A stretch of DNA of 64,000 bases from Rossellomorea aquimaris (GCF_001877785.1 NZ_MINN01000085.1:372001-436000), one strand, 5' to 3'. Positions 1 to 8,317 are shown, numbered from the stretch's first letter. Program-made: numbers and translations. Notes: generated by a model not told the origin, from the sequence alone.

Positions 1-357
1 AAACGCTAGAAACTTGACGGGTCTCGCTTCTGCTGCATCCTTGATTTTTTGTTTGCTTTTCATCCTTCCCCTGATTTGCAATTCAAAGAATTCACTGCAG
101 AATGCCGAACGCAGCATGACTATCTCACCATCAAGCACAAGGGGGAGGGGAAGGGAAGCGGTTTGAAGCAAATCCGCTATGTATGCTTTGATTTCGGGGA
201 AATGAGGCAGTAAATTTTTGTTGTTTCGGCTTGTGAGTGAAATGACGCCTGATGCATCAATTTTTAAAATACCCCTGAAGCCATCATATTTTACCTCATA
301 GCTCCATTTTCCTTTATGCGGAGCTTCAGTTGTGAGAGTCGGCAGCATCGGTCTCAT
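1..357 (-). CDS. ligD: ATP-dependent DNA ligase LigD, N-terminal part (runs off window)
   Basis: Reading the minus strand from ATG at 357 gives an open frame of 119 codons to the window edge. It starts MRPMLPTL and soon contains EVKYDGFRG, the ligase motif I in which the lysine is the site of adenylation; a DGEIV segment further on fits motif III. AAGGAG lies a few bases before the ATG. Bacillus LigD joins a ligase domain to a polymerase domain and works with Ku in non-homologous end joining, notably in spores. Only the ligase N-terminus is visible. The divergent neighbour is ku, which supports the call. The polymerase domain cannot be checked here. Confidence 0.88.
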   Translation of the reverse strand, partial: MRPMLPTLTTEAPHKGKWSYEVKYDGFRGILKIDASGVISLTSRNNKNLLPHFPEIKAYIADLLQTASLPLPLVLDGEIVMLRSAFCSEFFELQIRGRMKSKQKIKDAAEARPVKFLAF

Positions 358-497
358 TGGGCATCTCCTTGACTGTTTTTGTATAGTGTTGCCGGGAAAC
401 CCGCTGATTATTTCCAGATGTTTTTGTGAATGAAGCACTGGAAGTAATTAAAAGATAAAGCTAACAGGATTTACTATTAATAAAGGAGGGTATTGTA

Positions 498-1361
498 ATG
501 CATACAGTTTGGAAAGGTTCCATCAGTTTCGGGTTGGTAAACATCCCGATCAAATTGCATTCCGCAACCGAGGACCGGGATATTAAGCTTCGATCTCTTC
601 ATAAAGAATGCCACACACCCATCAAATATGAAAAAGTCTGCCCGGTCTGTGATAAAGAAATCGATAATAAAGACATTGTAAAAGGATATGAGGTGACAAA
701 AGGGAAATTTGTAGTATTGGAAGAGGACGAGCTGAATGCAATAAAAGAAGCAAATGACGAAAAAGCAGTTGAGATATTGGATTTTATTAAAATTGACGAA
801 ATCGATCCGATCTTCTATGACAGAAGTTACTTTGTTTCCCCTAATGACGGCGGGAAGAAGGCTTATTCACTTCTCAGGAAAGCATTGGTGACTTCAGGGA
901 AAGTCGGGATCGCCAAAATTACGATGAGATCGAAAGAACAGCTGTCCGTAGTCAGGGTCTATAATAATACGCTTGTGATGGAAACGATTCATTATCCTGA
1001 TGAAGTGAGACCGTCGAAAGACGTACCGAATGTACCTGAGAACGATGACATTTCAGAAAAGGAACTGGAGACTGCAACCATGCTGATCGAACAATTGACT
1101 GCCGAGTTTCAGCCTGAAAACTATCACGATGAATACCGTGAGAGGCTTAGTCAGCTGATTGAATCGAAGCAGACGGGGGAAAAGGTTGTAACGGCCAAAG
1201 AGAAGGCTCCAAGAGAAAATGTGACGGATTTGATGGCAGCACTGCAGGCATCAATCGATTCAACGAAGCCGGATAAAAAGGAAAAACAGGAAAAGAAGAA
1301 AACAGAAAAAAAGAAACCCGCAAAAAAGAAAGCAACAACCAAAAAGAAAAAAGCACAATAA
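498..1361 (+). CDS. ku: Ku protein of bacterial non-homologous end joining
   Basis: The 287-residue product begins MHTVWKGSISFGLVNIPIKL, the usual opening of bacterial Ku, which forms a homodimer ring on DNA ends and recruits LigD. The body (about residues 1-240) is the Ku beta-barrel and bridge. The last ~30 residues are a lysine-rich tail (KKTEKKKPAKKKATTKKKK) typical of the DNA-binding extension. A strong AAAGGAGGG site precedes the ATG. It is divergent from the partial ligD with about 140 bp between them, so the two can be expressed together. In B. subtilis the equivalent pair is made in the forespore; no convincing sigma-G promoter was found by eye here. Confidence 0.95.
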   Translation: MHTVWKGSISFGLVNIPIKLHSATEDRDIKLRSLHKECHTPIKYEKVCPVCDKEIDNKDIVKGYEVTKGKFVVLEEDELNAIKEANDEKAVEILDFIKIDEIDPIFYDRSYFVSPNDGGKKAYSLLRKALVTSGKVGIAKITMRSKEQLSVVRVYNNTLVMETIHYPDEVRPSKDVPNVPENDDISEKELETATMLIEQLTAEFQPENYHDEYRERLSQLIESKQTGEKVVTAKEKAPRENVTDLMAALQASIDSTKPDKKEKQEKKKTEKKKPAKKKATTKKKKAQ

Positions 1362-1389
1362 ATATTTGTAAGAGGGCAGGAGATATAAG

Positions 1390-2058
1390 GTGGAGGAACG
1401 GCAGAAGAAAAAGGCAGTATTTTTTATCATCTCGTTGGTTTGTTTAAGTATATTTACCTGGGGATTCGTTTCGATCCTGGAAGAGTGGAAGGAGAACGAA
1501 ATTGCCGGTTTCGACAACGGTGTCTTCGATATCGTCCATTCTTTCATTTCACCAAAGCTGACGACATTGATGACATCCATCACGTTTTTAGGCGGGGTGA
1601 AATGGCTGAGCATTTGTACAATCGGGATTGTCATTGTCTTATTATTCATGAAAAAATATCCACTGGCTTTATTTGTTGCCTTGACTGTCGGCCTTGGAGC
1701 TGCTTTCAATTGGCTGCTAAAGTGGATATTCAAACGGGACCGGCCTGATATAGAAGCGCTGATTGAGCAGGGAGGGTACAGCTTTCCGAGCGGACATTCA
1801 ATGGGATCATTCATTTTTTACGGTGCCGCTGCATTTATGCTCTTCCGTGCGTTGGATGAGCGGATCTACAAATGGCTCAGTGTATTTTTCCTATCACTAT
1901 TGATTTTATCAATCGGATTGAGCAGGGTTTATCTCGGCGTGCATTATCCCAGTGATATCATCGCGGGATTTACAGCAGGGGGGGCCTGGCTGACACTTTG
2001 TATGTCCGTTTATATCTATTTCTATAAACGCAGTGATTGGAAGTATATAGACGAATGA
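1390..2058 (+). CDS. PAP2-family membrane phosphatase
   Basis: 222 residues with about six hydrophobic segments. All three signature motifs of the PAP2/phosphatidic acid phosphatase family are present: KWIFKRDRP at ~111-119, PSGH at ~133-136, and SRVYLGVHYPSD at ~178-189, whose histidines form the catalytic centre. Such proteins dephosphorylate lipid phosphates such as phosphatidylglycerol phosphate or undecaprenyl pyrophosphate at the outer membrane face; the substrate cannot be told here. The start is GTG, with GGAG seven bases upstream. It follows ku by 28 bp and may share its transcript. The stop codon abuts the left end of a repeat element that supplies a terminator. Confidence 0.88.
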   Translation: MEERQKKKAVFFIISLVCLSIFTWGFVSILEEWKENEIAGFDNGVFDIVHSFISPKLTTLMTSITFLGGVKWLSICTIGIVIVLLFMKKYPLALFVALTVGLGAAFNWLLKWIFKRDRPDIEALIEQGGYSFPSGHSMGSFIFYGAAAFMLFRALDERIYKWLSVFFLSLLILSIGLSRVYLGVHYPSDIIAGFTAGGAWLTLCMSVYIYFYKRSDWKYIDE

Positions 2059-2093
2059 AAAGAGGCTGTAACAAAAGTCATTCAATCTAAGTG

Positions 2094-2143
2094 AAACCCG
2101 AACTAATTTGCCTGGGATAAGGCGAATCAGTTCGGGTTTTTTT
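2094..2143 (+). terminator. Rho-independent terminator inside the repeat element
   Basis: AAACCCGAACTAATTTGCC pairs with GGCGAATCAGTTCGGGTTT, followed by a T run. It ends transcription of the ku-PAP2 side and is carried by the repeat element. Confidence 0.8.
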
Positions 2144-2229
2144 AGTGCATTTAGGAGTTTAGCTATTCCCAGCGGTTGATTGGAGTGCAAGGCGAAGACT
2201 CCTGCGGGAAGAGTAGCTTATGTGAGACC

Positions 2230-2351
2230 TGTCCAGCTGCAGGGCTTAGAGGCACATGTCATAAGTCAAACCGACCAAGAAGGCAAAGAACGCCTTCTTG
2301 GTCGATTCGTCTTATGCCACACGCCTCTGAGCAAAGCCCTTCCGCTTTTCT
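2230..2351 (+). repeat. ~120 bp hairpin element, nested in composite element copy 1
   Basis: Runs from TGTCCAGCTGC to CCGCTTTTCT. Its centre is a long hairpin, with ACCGACCAAGAAGGC pairing with GCCTTCTTGGTCG and outer GTCATAAG/CTTATG. The outer repeat is interrupted by it and resumes at 2352. Related copies: 7 more full or degenerate and one deleted in this window. Confidence 0.75.
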
Positions 2352-2511
2352 TCCCGCAGGCTTGCCGAGGAGGCTCACGGGCTACCCGCGGAAAGCGTAG
2401 TCTTGCACGGAAATCATTAGCGTTGTTTAGTGTCCACTCTGAAATGTTCGCTTCTAGACCTTGCCTTGAAAGTTTTGTCCCAACCTCTTTCAGTTTCATT
2501 GCAGCGATTAA

Positions 2512-4062
2512 TCAAAATAAATTGAAGACATAAGGACCGAACGAAGAGACGTAAAGAAGGATATATACCCCCATGAAATAAAAGACTCCCCCGAACGTCC
2601 CCCAGTCAGGATTTCGTCCAAACTTCCAAATAAGAGCGGTCAACAGACTGATGACCGTGACACCTACATATCCGCTCCCGGTAAAGGTCAGGTATTCCGG
2701 GGCTGCAAAATAAAAGTATCCGTTCAATGCCTTGCCCATGAATGTAAGGGGCATGATCAAAAAGATCAGGATAGAAGCGTATTCGACCCAGTTTATGCCG
2801 TCTTTTTCAAAGATGTTGGGCTTGAACATATATAAAAGGATCAACAGGAACAAAGATGGCAGCACCCAATAGAAGGAGATCAGAATCGTGATGACACTGC
2901 TGAAGATCATCATTACAGTGTTATTCACAGCTTCCTTCACACTTCTTTTATTCAATTCGACGCTGGCCGAAATCATTTTCGGGTCTTTGGAAGCACCGAA
3001 TAATTCATACGTATCCCCGCCGTATTCCAGCCAGGCAATGCTGTTCGAATTTAACTGGAAAGGCAGGTATGAATAATGTTTGGTGGTACCGATTGTTTTT
3101 GCATTAAGTTGTGATTTATCTTCGAAGGGAGCCAGGTACACGCGTACAGAGTTTTGATCACTGGCTTTATGACCTTCAGAAGTGAATAACACAACAGGCT
3201 TGCCTTCAATGGTAACCAATTTAGCAGAGCGGGGTCCTTGAAGCTTCTCGCCGGAATCTGCGTTTAAGAAAGTGAGGCCTTGTGGTTTGAGTGTTTCTGT
3301 TCCGATTTTATCCAATGATCCTTGAAGTTTCACGATCTTATAGCTTAAGACACCCTGTGCCCTTAATTCTTCATTATAAAGTATTTTCAATTCGTCACCC
3401 TGCACCCCATAGGTAAGGCCGTCGATGTGGTGATTTGTCGAGATTTTGACCGATGCAAAAGGATTTCCTACTATTCGATCCTTTTCATCCATATACTGTA
3501 GAACAGCTGTTGCATCATTTTGATGGACCTGTACAATTGCGCTGCCATTATCCCCTTGATAAACTTCCATTATATCTTTTGGGAAAGTGTGTACCTTATT
3601 GAAGGATAAATCAGCCGGATTCAGTGAAAAAAGCTCATTCTTACTCCAATAATATACTCGTTCCTTTCCAGTGCTGATGCCGTCCACTTCTTCCGTGATG
3701 ACGGTATCTTTGTTGTTTTCAGTTGCAACCAGACGGTCTGATTTCTTCTGGATGAAGAGGGATCCGTCAGTCCAGAAAGGATTTCCCCTTGTGATTTTTG
3801 TATTCACTGCAGAATCTTCCAAGAGATTCAGTTGTTCATCGAATTTCAGCCCATGCACATTTCCGTTGTCAGTCAGGAAAAGGGTATCTTTGTTGAAGAA
3901 TGCCTGCGGGCGTTCTTCAGAAGTGAAGCCAAGCGGTACCGAACGGCTCCAATCAGGCTGAGGCTGTTTCTTTACCTCCAGTAATTGGTGGATAAATAAT
4001 GCACCAATCAGCAGAAGCATGATCAATAAAGGTACACCGAATGACTTTAGTTTTTCTTTCAC
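2512..4062 (-). CDS. Membrane protein of unknown function with a large extracellular domain
   Basis: About 516 residues. One hydrophobic segment lies near the N-terminus (SFGVPLLIMLLLIGALFIHQ), followed by about 350 residues of beta-rich sequence, then about four hydrophobic segments in the last 150 residues. I do not recognise the family. The central part has evenly spaced short strand-like stretches (for example DTLFLTDNGNVHGL), which could be a propeller-like domain outside the cell; that is a guess from the look of the sequence. The start is placed at GTG 4062 because AGGGGG lies just upstream; a TTG five codons earlier would put that ribosome binding site inside the gene. It ends right beside the repeat element and shows no terminator of its own. 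Confidence 0.75.
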   Translation of the reverse strand: MKEKLKSFGVPLLIMLLLIGALFIHQLLEVKKQPQPDWSRSVPLGFTSEERPQAFFNKDTLFLTDNGNVHGLKFDEQLNLLEDSAVNTKITRGNPFWTDGSLFIQKKSDRLVATENNKDTVITEEVDGISTGKERVYYWSKNELFSLNPADLSFNKVHTFPKDIMEVYQGDNGSAIVQVHQNDATAVLQYMDEKDRIVGNPFASVKISTNHHIDGLTYGVQGDELKILYNEELRAQGVLSYKIVKLQGSLDKIGTETLKPQGLTFLNADSGEKLQGPRSAKLVTIEGKPVVLFTSEGHKASDQNSVRVYLAPFEDKSQLNAKTIGTTKHYSYLPFQLNSNSIAWLEYGGDTYELFGASKDPKMISASVELNKRSVKEAVNNTVMMIFSSVITILISFYWVLPSLFLLILLYMFKPNIFEKDGINWVEYASILIFLIMPLTFMGKALNGYFYFAAPEYLTFTGSGYVGVTVISLLTALIWKFGRNPDWGTFGGVFYFMGVYILLYVSSFGPYVFNLF

Positions 4063-4232
4063 CAAAATCCCCCTCAATCTTTCTCTATCTATATTTGTAT
4101 TTCAATTAAGAATTTTACCACAATTCCTTTTTGTTGACACCAAATATTTCCTTCCAGAAGGTTGATTTAAGCTCTATGATTCGACGTATTTGAAAAAGGT
4201 TCATGACTTTATGAAAGCAGGGAGTGGTTCTT

Positions 4233-4979
4233 ATGTTTTCACCGGATAAGATGATGGACTTTCAACTGTTTTCACTCACACACGTAGTGACGCTGCTGCT
4301 GTTTTTCCTGTCAGCCGCGGTCTTGATAAAATGGTACGGAAAGAGCAGGAATAGTAAATGGATCGGTATAGTCTTGGTTTGTATATTATGTGCTTCAGAA
4401 ATCAGTTATCAGATATGGTCGCTCGTCAATGAAAGCTGGACAATTCAGTCAACACTGCCTCTTCATCTATGCAGTATCAGCACGTTTATCGGCATCTATC
4501 TTTACTTCAAACGTGACAGCAAATTCTTCTATCTCTTTCTTTATATTGGTTTTATCCCTCCCATTCTTGCACTCCTCACACCCGACAATCCATATTCATT
4601 CCCGCACTATCGATATATCAAATATTTCCTTCATCATATGGCCATTCCTCTAATGGTTCTGTTTTTGTTTTATCACGATCGTTATCAGGTAAGGAAATCA
4701 TCAATCTTTTATGGACTGGGGCTTCTGAACTGTCTGGCCGTCCCCATTTTCATCCTTAACAAGTTCAGCGGATCCAACTATTTCTTCCTGGCAGGCCCTC
4801 CTGAAGGAACAACCCCGCTGTTATGGTTCGGGGATGGCGTCGTATATATTATCAATCTGGAAATCGCCGCCGTGATCGTGTTTACGATCAATTATCTATT
4901 ATTCAGGAGACTGGGAGGGAGACGAGGGAATGAAAGAGATTCATCTCTTATGGTCAGGGAACGAAATCAAGAAAAATAA
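4233..4979 (+). CDS. TIGR02206/YwaF-family integral membrane protein
   Basis: About 248 residues with seven hydrophobic segments and little loop sequence. The LPLHLCSIS segment at ~80 and the histidine/tyrosine-rich YSFPHYRYIKYFLHH segment fit the YwaF family of Bacillus membrane proteins, whose function is unknown. The ATG at 4233 was chosen because GGGAGTGG lies eight bases before it; the GTG at 4224 lies within that site. It is a single gene between a minus-strand membrane gene and the Fur-controlled RNA locus. Confidence 0.75.
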   Translation: MFSPDKMMDFQLFSLTHVVTLLLFFLSAAVLIKWYGKSRNSKWIGIVLVCILCASEISYQIWSLVNESWTIQSTLPLHLCSISTFIGIYLYFKRDSKFFYLFLYIGFIPPILALLTPDNPYSFPHYRYIKYFLHHMAIPLMVLFLFYHDRYQVRKSSIFYGLGLLNCLAVPIFILNKFSGSNYFFLAGPPEGTTPLLWFGDGVVYIINLEIAAVIVFTINYLLFRRLGGRRGNERDSSLMVRERNQEK

Positions 4980-4993
4980 TTTAATATTTTGTG

Positions 4994-5022
4994 TTGACAA
5001 AGCAGTTGATAAGAATTACAAT
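4994..5022 (+). promoter_or_regulatory. Sigma-A promoter of the FsrA-like RNA
   Basis: TTGACA (4994-4999) and TACAAT (5017-5022) are separated by 17 bp, one mismatch from consensus. The start of transcription would fall near 5029, inside the Fur box. Confidence 0.85.
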
Positions 5023-5027
5023 GATAT

Positions 5028-5042
5028 TGAAAATCATTCTCA
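5028..5042 (+). promoter_or_regulatory. Fur box
   Basis: TGAAAATCATTCTCA fits the 7-1-7 Fur motif TGATAATNATTATCA with its half sites intact. It sits directly downstream of the -10 box, where Fur with iron would block transcription. Confidence 0.85.
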
Positions 5043-5161
5043 ATGAAAAAACAAGAGTTTCCCCCTCTTTCTTTTATATTGGAGAATGGTTCATGATTAC
5101 CCCCCTTTAATAAATTGCAAAAAGACAATCCCGGAGTGCGAATCCGGGATTGTCTTTTTTT
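5029..5161 (+). ncRNA. fsrA: Fur-repressed small RNA, FsrA-like
   Basis: A strong promoter and Fur box are followed within about 90 bases by a strong terminator (5121-5161), with no real reading frame between; the transcript would be about 130 nt. It carries two C-rich single-stranded stretches, TTTCCCCCTCTTTC around 5058-5071 and TACCCCCCTTT around 5099-5108, of the kind that B. subtilis FsrA uses to pair with ribosome binding sites of iron-rich enzyme mRNAs. The assignment to FsrA rests on this architecture, not on alignment. Possible targets include TCA cycle and iron-protein mRNAs. A six-codon frame (ATGATTACC...) exists but looks accidental. Confidence 0.72.
5121..5161 (+). terminator. 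Terminator of the FsrA-like RNA
   Basis: AAAGACAATCCCGGA and TCCGGGATTGTCTTT form a perfect 15-bp stem with a 7-base loop, followed by a T run. Confidence 0.92.
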
Positions 5162-5235
5162 ATTGCAATTCACTGCCCCCTGTCGTAAATTGTAAAAGGA
5201 TGCGTATGCCGGAATCATAAAGGAGTGAAAAAAGA

Positions 5236-5514
5236 GTGAATGAAAAAGAAGACAAAAGATTTCATATCGCTCATCGTGAAGCAATAATCGGTATTGTCCT
5301 GGCAGTGATAAATTTTCTATGGTGGTACGGCTTTGCGTTTGGACTCGGGGGCGGTCCCGTTTCAGAATATGATTGGATTTTCGGGATGCCCGCATGGTTT
5401 TTTTACAGCTGTATAGCAGGTTTTCTGCTTATGGTGGTCTTGGTGATTTTCGTTGTCAGGTATATGCTCACAGATATTCCTTTTGATGATGAAGAGGAGG
5501 AATATCATGAATAG
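5236..5514 (+). CDS. yhdT: YhdT-like small membrane protein (DUF997), PanF partner
   Basis: 92 residues with two hydrophobic segments (about 18-38 and 52-72) and an acidic C-terminus (DDEEEEYHE). DUF997/YhdT proteins are regularly encoded just before the sodium/pantothenate symporter PanF, as here, and are thought to assist it; their exact role is unknown. The start is GTG with AGGAG ten bases upstream. The last codons overlap the panF start by 8 bp, so the two are translationally coupled, and the panF ribosome binding site GGAGG lies in this gene's acidic tail. Confidence 0.85.
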   Translation: MNEKEDKRFHIAHREAIIGIVLAVINFLWWYGFAFGLGGGPVSEYDWIFGMPAWFFYSCIAGFLLMVVLVIFVVRYMLTDIPFDDEEEEYHE

Positions 5515-6934
5515 TATGGCTTTATTGCCAATGATCTTATTTTTAGTCATTATTTTTATTGTTGGAGTTTATTCTTCAAGAAACATAGGAAAGGCAGATT
5601 CCTTCGTTCAGGATTATTTCCTCGGGAGCAGACAGCTTGGCGGTTTCATCCTCGCCATGACCATGATTGCAACGTATGGAAGCGCAAGCAGTTTCATAGG
5701 AGGCCCCGGGGCAGCTTACTCATACGGCTTATCCTGGGTCCTTCTTGCGATGTCTCAAGTGGTCACCGGATATTTCGTCCTGCTCGTCCTGGGTAAAAAG
5801 TTTGCCATCATGTCACGCAAATATAACGCCGTGACCCTGGTGGATTATTTGCAAGGACGTTATCAAAGTCATTACATAACCATTCTTTCCGCTCTCGCCA
5901 TCATCATTTTCCTATTCTCTGCGATGATTGCCCAATGGGTAGGGGGAGCAAGATTGATTGAATCGTTGACAGGCCTGTCTTATAAAAGTGCCTTGTTCCT
6001 CTTTGCCGTTTCCGTATTGATTTATGTCATCGTCGGAGGTTTCAGGGCTGTGGCTGTAACAGATGCAATACAAGGGATCGTCATGCTAGCAGGAACGATC
6101 ATCCTGTTGATTGCGACGATCATTGCAGGCGGGGGAATGGAAAACATCATGATTGATCTGAAGGCGGAAAACCCTAACCTGCTGACTCCAAATGGAGCGA
6201 ATGGCGAGCTGAGTGCAAGATATATATCGTCATTTTGGATCCTGGTCGGAGTCGGGGTTGTCGGTCTGCCGCAAGTGGCTGTCAGGGCGATGAGCTATAA
6301 AAATTCCCGCTCCATGCATCGTGCCCTCGTAATCGGGACAATTGTAGTCGGTACCATCATGCTCGGGATGCACCTGATCGGGGTGCTGGCACGGGCGGTG
6401 ATGCCCGGGGTGGAAGTGGCAGATAAGGTCATGCCGCTGCTTGCGCTGGAAGTCCTTCCGCCGTGGCTTGCAGGCATAGTCCTAGCTGCTCCGATGGCTG
6501 CGATCATGTCCACCGTGGACTCGCTGCTCTTGATTGTTTCTTCAGCCATCGTAAAAGATGTGTACATGAATTATATCAATAAGAATGCCGATGAAAAAAA
6601 GGTAAAAAGGATGAGTTTGACGGTTACTTCGTTAATCGGGATTGCCGTATTCCTTATGGCATTGAGCCCGCCCGAATTGATCATCTGGCTGAATTTATTC
6701 TCATTCGGCGGTCTGGAAGCCGTATTCATCTGGCCGATCGTCCTCGGACTGTACTGGAAGACAGGAAATGCCTATGGAGCACTTGCTTCCATGCTGTCCG
6801 GGATGATCTCCTATATCCTGTTCCACAGTTTCCTGCCCGACTACCTGGACATGAACACAGTCGTCATCCCGATCCTGATATCGTTTATCGTCTACGTTAC
6901 AGTATCACTGTTGACGAAACAAAAACTTATTTAA
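5507..6934 (+). CDS. panF: Sodium/pantothenate symporter
   Basis: 475 residues, the usual PanF length, with about 12-13 hydrophobic segments of the sodium:solute symporter (SSF) fold. GSRQLGGFILAMTMIATYGSASSFIGGPGAAY near the start is the TM1/TM2 signature region, and the segment around AAIMSTVDSLLLIVSS matches the conserved SSF site in TM8. It would import pantothenate, the CoA precursor, with sodium. ATG 5507 was chosen for the AGGAGG six bases upstream; an in-frame ATG 54 bases earlier lacks one and lies within yhdT. A terminator follows directly. The yhdT-panF order supports pantothenate rather than proline as substrate. Confidence 0.9.
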   Translation: MNSMALLPMILFLVIIFIVGVYSSRNIGKADSFVQDYFLGSRQLGGFILAMTMIATYGSASSFIGGPGAAYSYGLSWVLLAMSQVVTGYFVLLVLGKKFAIMSRKYNAVTLVDYLQGRYQSHYITILSALAIIIFLFSAMIAQWVGGARLIESLTGLSYKSALFLFAVSVLIYVIVGGFRAVAVTDAIQGIVMLAGTIILLIATIIAGGGMENIMIDLKAENPNLLTPNGANGELSARYISSFWILVGVGVVGLPQVAVRAMSYKNSRSMHRALVIGTIVVGTIMLGMHLIGVLARAVMPGVEVADKVMPLLALEVLPPWLAGIVLAAPMAAIMSTVDSLLLIVSSAIVKDVYMNYINKNADEKKVKRMSLTVTSLIGIAVFLMALSPPELIIWLNLFSFGGLEAVFIWPIVLGLYWKTGNAYGALASMLSGMISYILFHSFLPDYLDMNTVVIPILISFIVYVTVSLLTKQKLI

Positions 6935-6945
6935 TGTGTATTTCT

Positions 6946-6978
6946 GGACAGTCTTTCAAAAGGCTGTCCATTTTTTTG
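6946..6978 (+). terminator. Terminator after panF
   Basis: GGACAG...CTGTCC hairpin with a run of seven Ts. Confidence 0.85.
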
Positions 6979-7066
6979 GACTTGAAGGGAAGTGAAAAAA
7001 GCGGTGTTCCTGAGAATAAAAGGAATTCCAGATAGAAAAGGAGAATTTTAAGGGAGGGGTGAGGAA

Positions 7067-7921
7067 ATGAAACTGACAAAATACAAGAATATCAATGAGT
7101 ATTACAAAACGGTCTATCCGTTTCTAATGAAAAATGAAGCTGAAAATAATTTGCCGCTTGGACTGTTGAACAGTATAAAATCAGGAAGCAGATACAAAGA
7201 CCCGCTTCTCGTCAGCGCAGAGGATGAAGATGGCCGCATAAAAGGAGCTTTCATTATGACACCGCCGCATCATATGGTGTCTGTACTTAAAATAAATGAC
7301 GAGGAATACAGCACCCTTGCAGAAAAGCTGAATACACTGCTCAATGAAGAAGGGATCGAGGTACCCGGGTTTGTTTCTGAAAAAGTTTCTGCAGAAAAAC
7401 TTACGCAGGCCTGGTGCAATTTAAAAGGATGCGAGCACGAAATCGGCATGGATCAGCGCATTTATAAAATGGATCATGTCAATGAAATCGAACTCCCTGA
7501 AGGCAGATTAATACAGCCGGAAGAGGGGCATCTCACACTCCTTTCTGATTGGATCCAGCGTTTCACTGTAGAAACCGGAGTCCGCCCCCTCACCGAAAGT
7601 GAGGCACTCGAACGTGCTGAAGATATGATCGTAAATGAAAATTATCTATACTTTTGGGAAGCTGAGGGAAAACCTGTTTCCATGGCAAGGGGCGGAAGAT
7701 GGACGGACAACGGGATCACCGTAAACTTTGTCTACACACCAAAGCCATACAGGAAAAAAGGATATGCTTCCGCAGTCGTAGCAGGCTTAAGCAGCAAACT
7801 GCTGGAGGACTATAAATTCTGTACTCTCTACACAGACCTGGAGAATCCAACTTCCAACAAAATTTACATGGATATCGGATACGTTCCAGTCTGTGATTCA
7901 TTAATGGTGAATATTAAATAA
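7067..7921 (+). CDS. GNAT-family N-acetyltransferase
   Basis: 284 residues. The C-terminal half holds the GNAT fold: NFVYTPKPYRKKGYASAVV (about 224-242) is motif A, with the RKKGYAS loop that binds acetyl-CoA pyrophosphate, followed by CTLYTDLENPTSNKIYMDIGY, the motif B region. The N-terminal ~130 residues look like a degenerate second GNAT domain, as in other ~280-residue Bacillus acetyltransferases. The substrate is unknown. ATG follows a GGGAGGGGTGAGGAA ribosome binding site. It is a single gene between panF and a repeat cluster, with no terminator seen before the repeat. Confidence 0.85.
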   Translation: MKLTKYKNINEYYKTVYPFLMKNEAENNLPLGLLNSIKSGSRYKDPLLVSAEDEDGRIKGAFIMTPPHHMVSVLKINDEEYSTLAEKLNTLLNEEGIEVPGFVSEKVSAEKLTQAWCNLKGCEHEIGMDQRIYKMDHVNEIELPEGRLIQPEEGHLTLLSDWIQRFTVETGVRPLTESEALERAEDMIVNENYLYFWEAEGKPVSMARGGRWTDNGITVNFVYTPKPYRKKGYASAVVAGLSSKLLEDYKFCTLYTDLENPTSNKIYMDIGYVPVCDSLMVNIK

Positions 7922-7975
7922 ACTTTGCACTCTATTTGTCTTGTTTTTATAATTAATTCTGGAAATATCCAGCGG

Positions 7976-8317
7976 TTGATTGGAGTGCAAGACGCAGACT
8001 CCTATCAGAAAAGCGGAAGGGCTTTGAAGAGAGGCGTGTGGCATAAGACGAATCGGCCACGAAGGCGTTCTTTGCCTTCTTGGTCGGTTTGGCTTATGAC
8101 ATGTGCCTCTAAGCCCTGCAGCTGGACAATTAGAAAAGCGGAAGTGGGCGTTTTGCTCCTTTGAAAAATGTTCTTAGGCTTTAGAGGCGCTTTTTGCCTC
8201 AAAAGCCTAAGGTTAATTTTCAAACGGGAGCAGACCACTGCAGCTGGACAAGAGAGACCCCCGGCTTGAGGAGGCTCACTAACCGCCCGCGGAAAGCGAA
8301 GTCTTGCACGGAAATCA
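7976..8317 (+). repeat. Outer TTGATTGGAGTGCA repeat carrying two nested hairpin elements
   Basis: The left arm (7976-8007) and right arm (8251-8317, ending TTGCACGGAAATCA) are the same outer repeat as in copy 1. Between them, two minus-oriented ~120 bp hairpin elements sit in tandem: 8008-8127 and 8131-8250, each from GAAAAGCGG to CAGCTGGACA. The second has a different hairpin stem (TTAGGCTTTAGAGGC/GCCTCAAAAGCCTAA). The terminal GAGGCTG/TTTTGTCCC ends are not present. Confidence 0.75.

Larger units (their letters stand above)
2058..2490 (+). repeat. Composite repeat element with terminal inverted repeats, copy 1
   Basis: The left end (2058-2078) reads AAAAGAGGCTGTAACAAAAG and the right end (2471-2490) reads AGTTTTGTCCCAACCTCTTT, close to its reverse complement. 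Between them lie a terminator hairpin (2094-2143), a second repeat that starts TTGATTGGAGTGCA (2176) and ends near TTGCACGGAAATCA (about 2416), a ~120 bp hairpin element inserted within that repeat (2230-2351), and a right arm. A second full copy is at 22625-23044. There is no coding capacity. The layout resembles a miniature inverted-repeat element; a mobile origin is inferred. Confidence 0.75.

Noticed and set aside
5085..5110. Tiny frame ATGATTACC... inside the small RNA
   Set aside because: Six codons only; the C run is better explained as a pairing region.
7925..8238. Open frames on both strands across the hairpin repeats
   Set aside because: They follow the inverted repeat structure, recur at 2176-2533 in the other copy, and have no ribosome binding sites.
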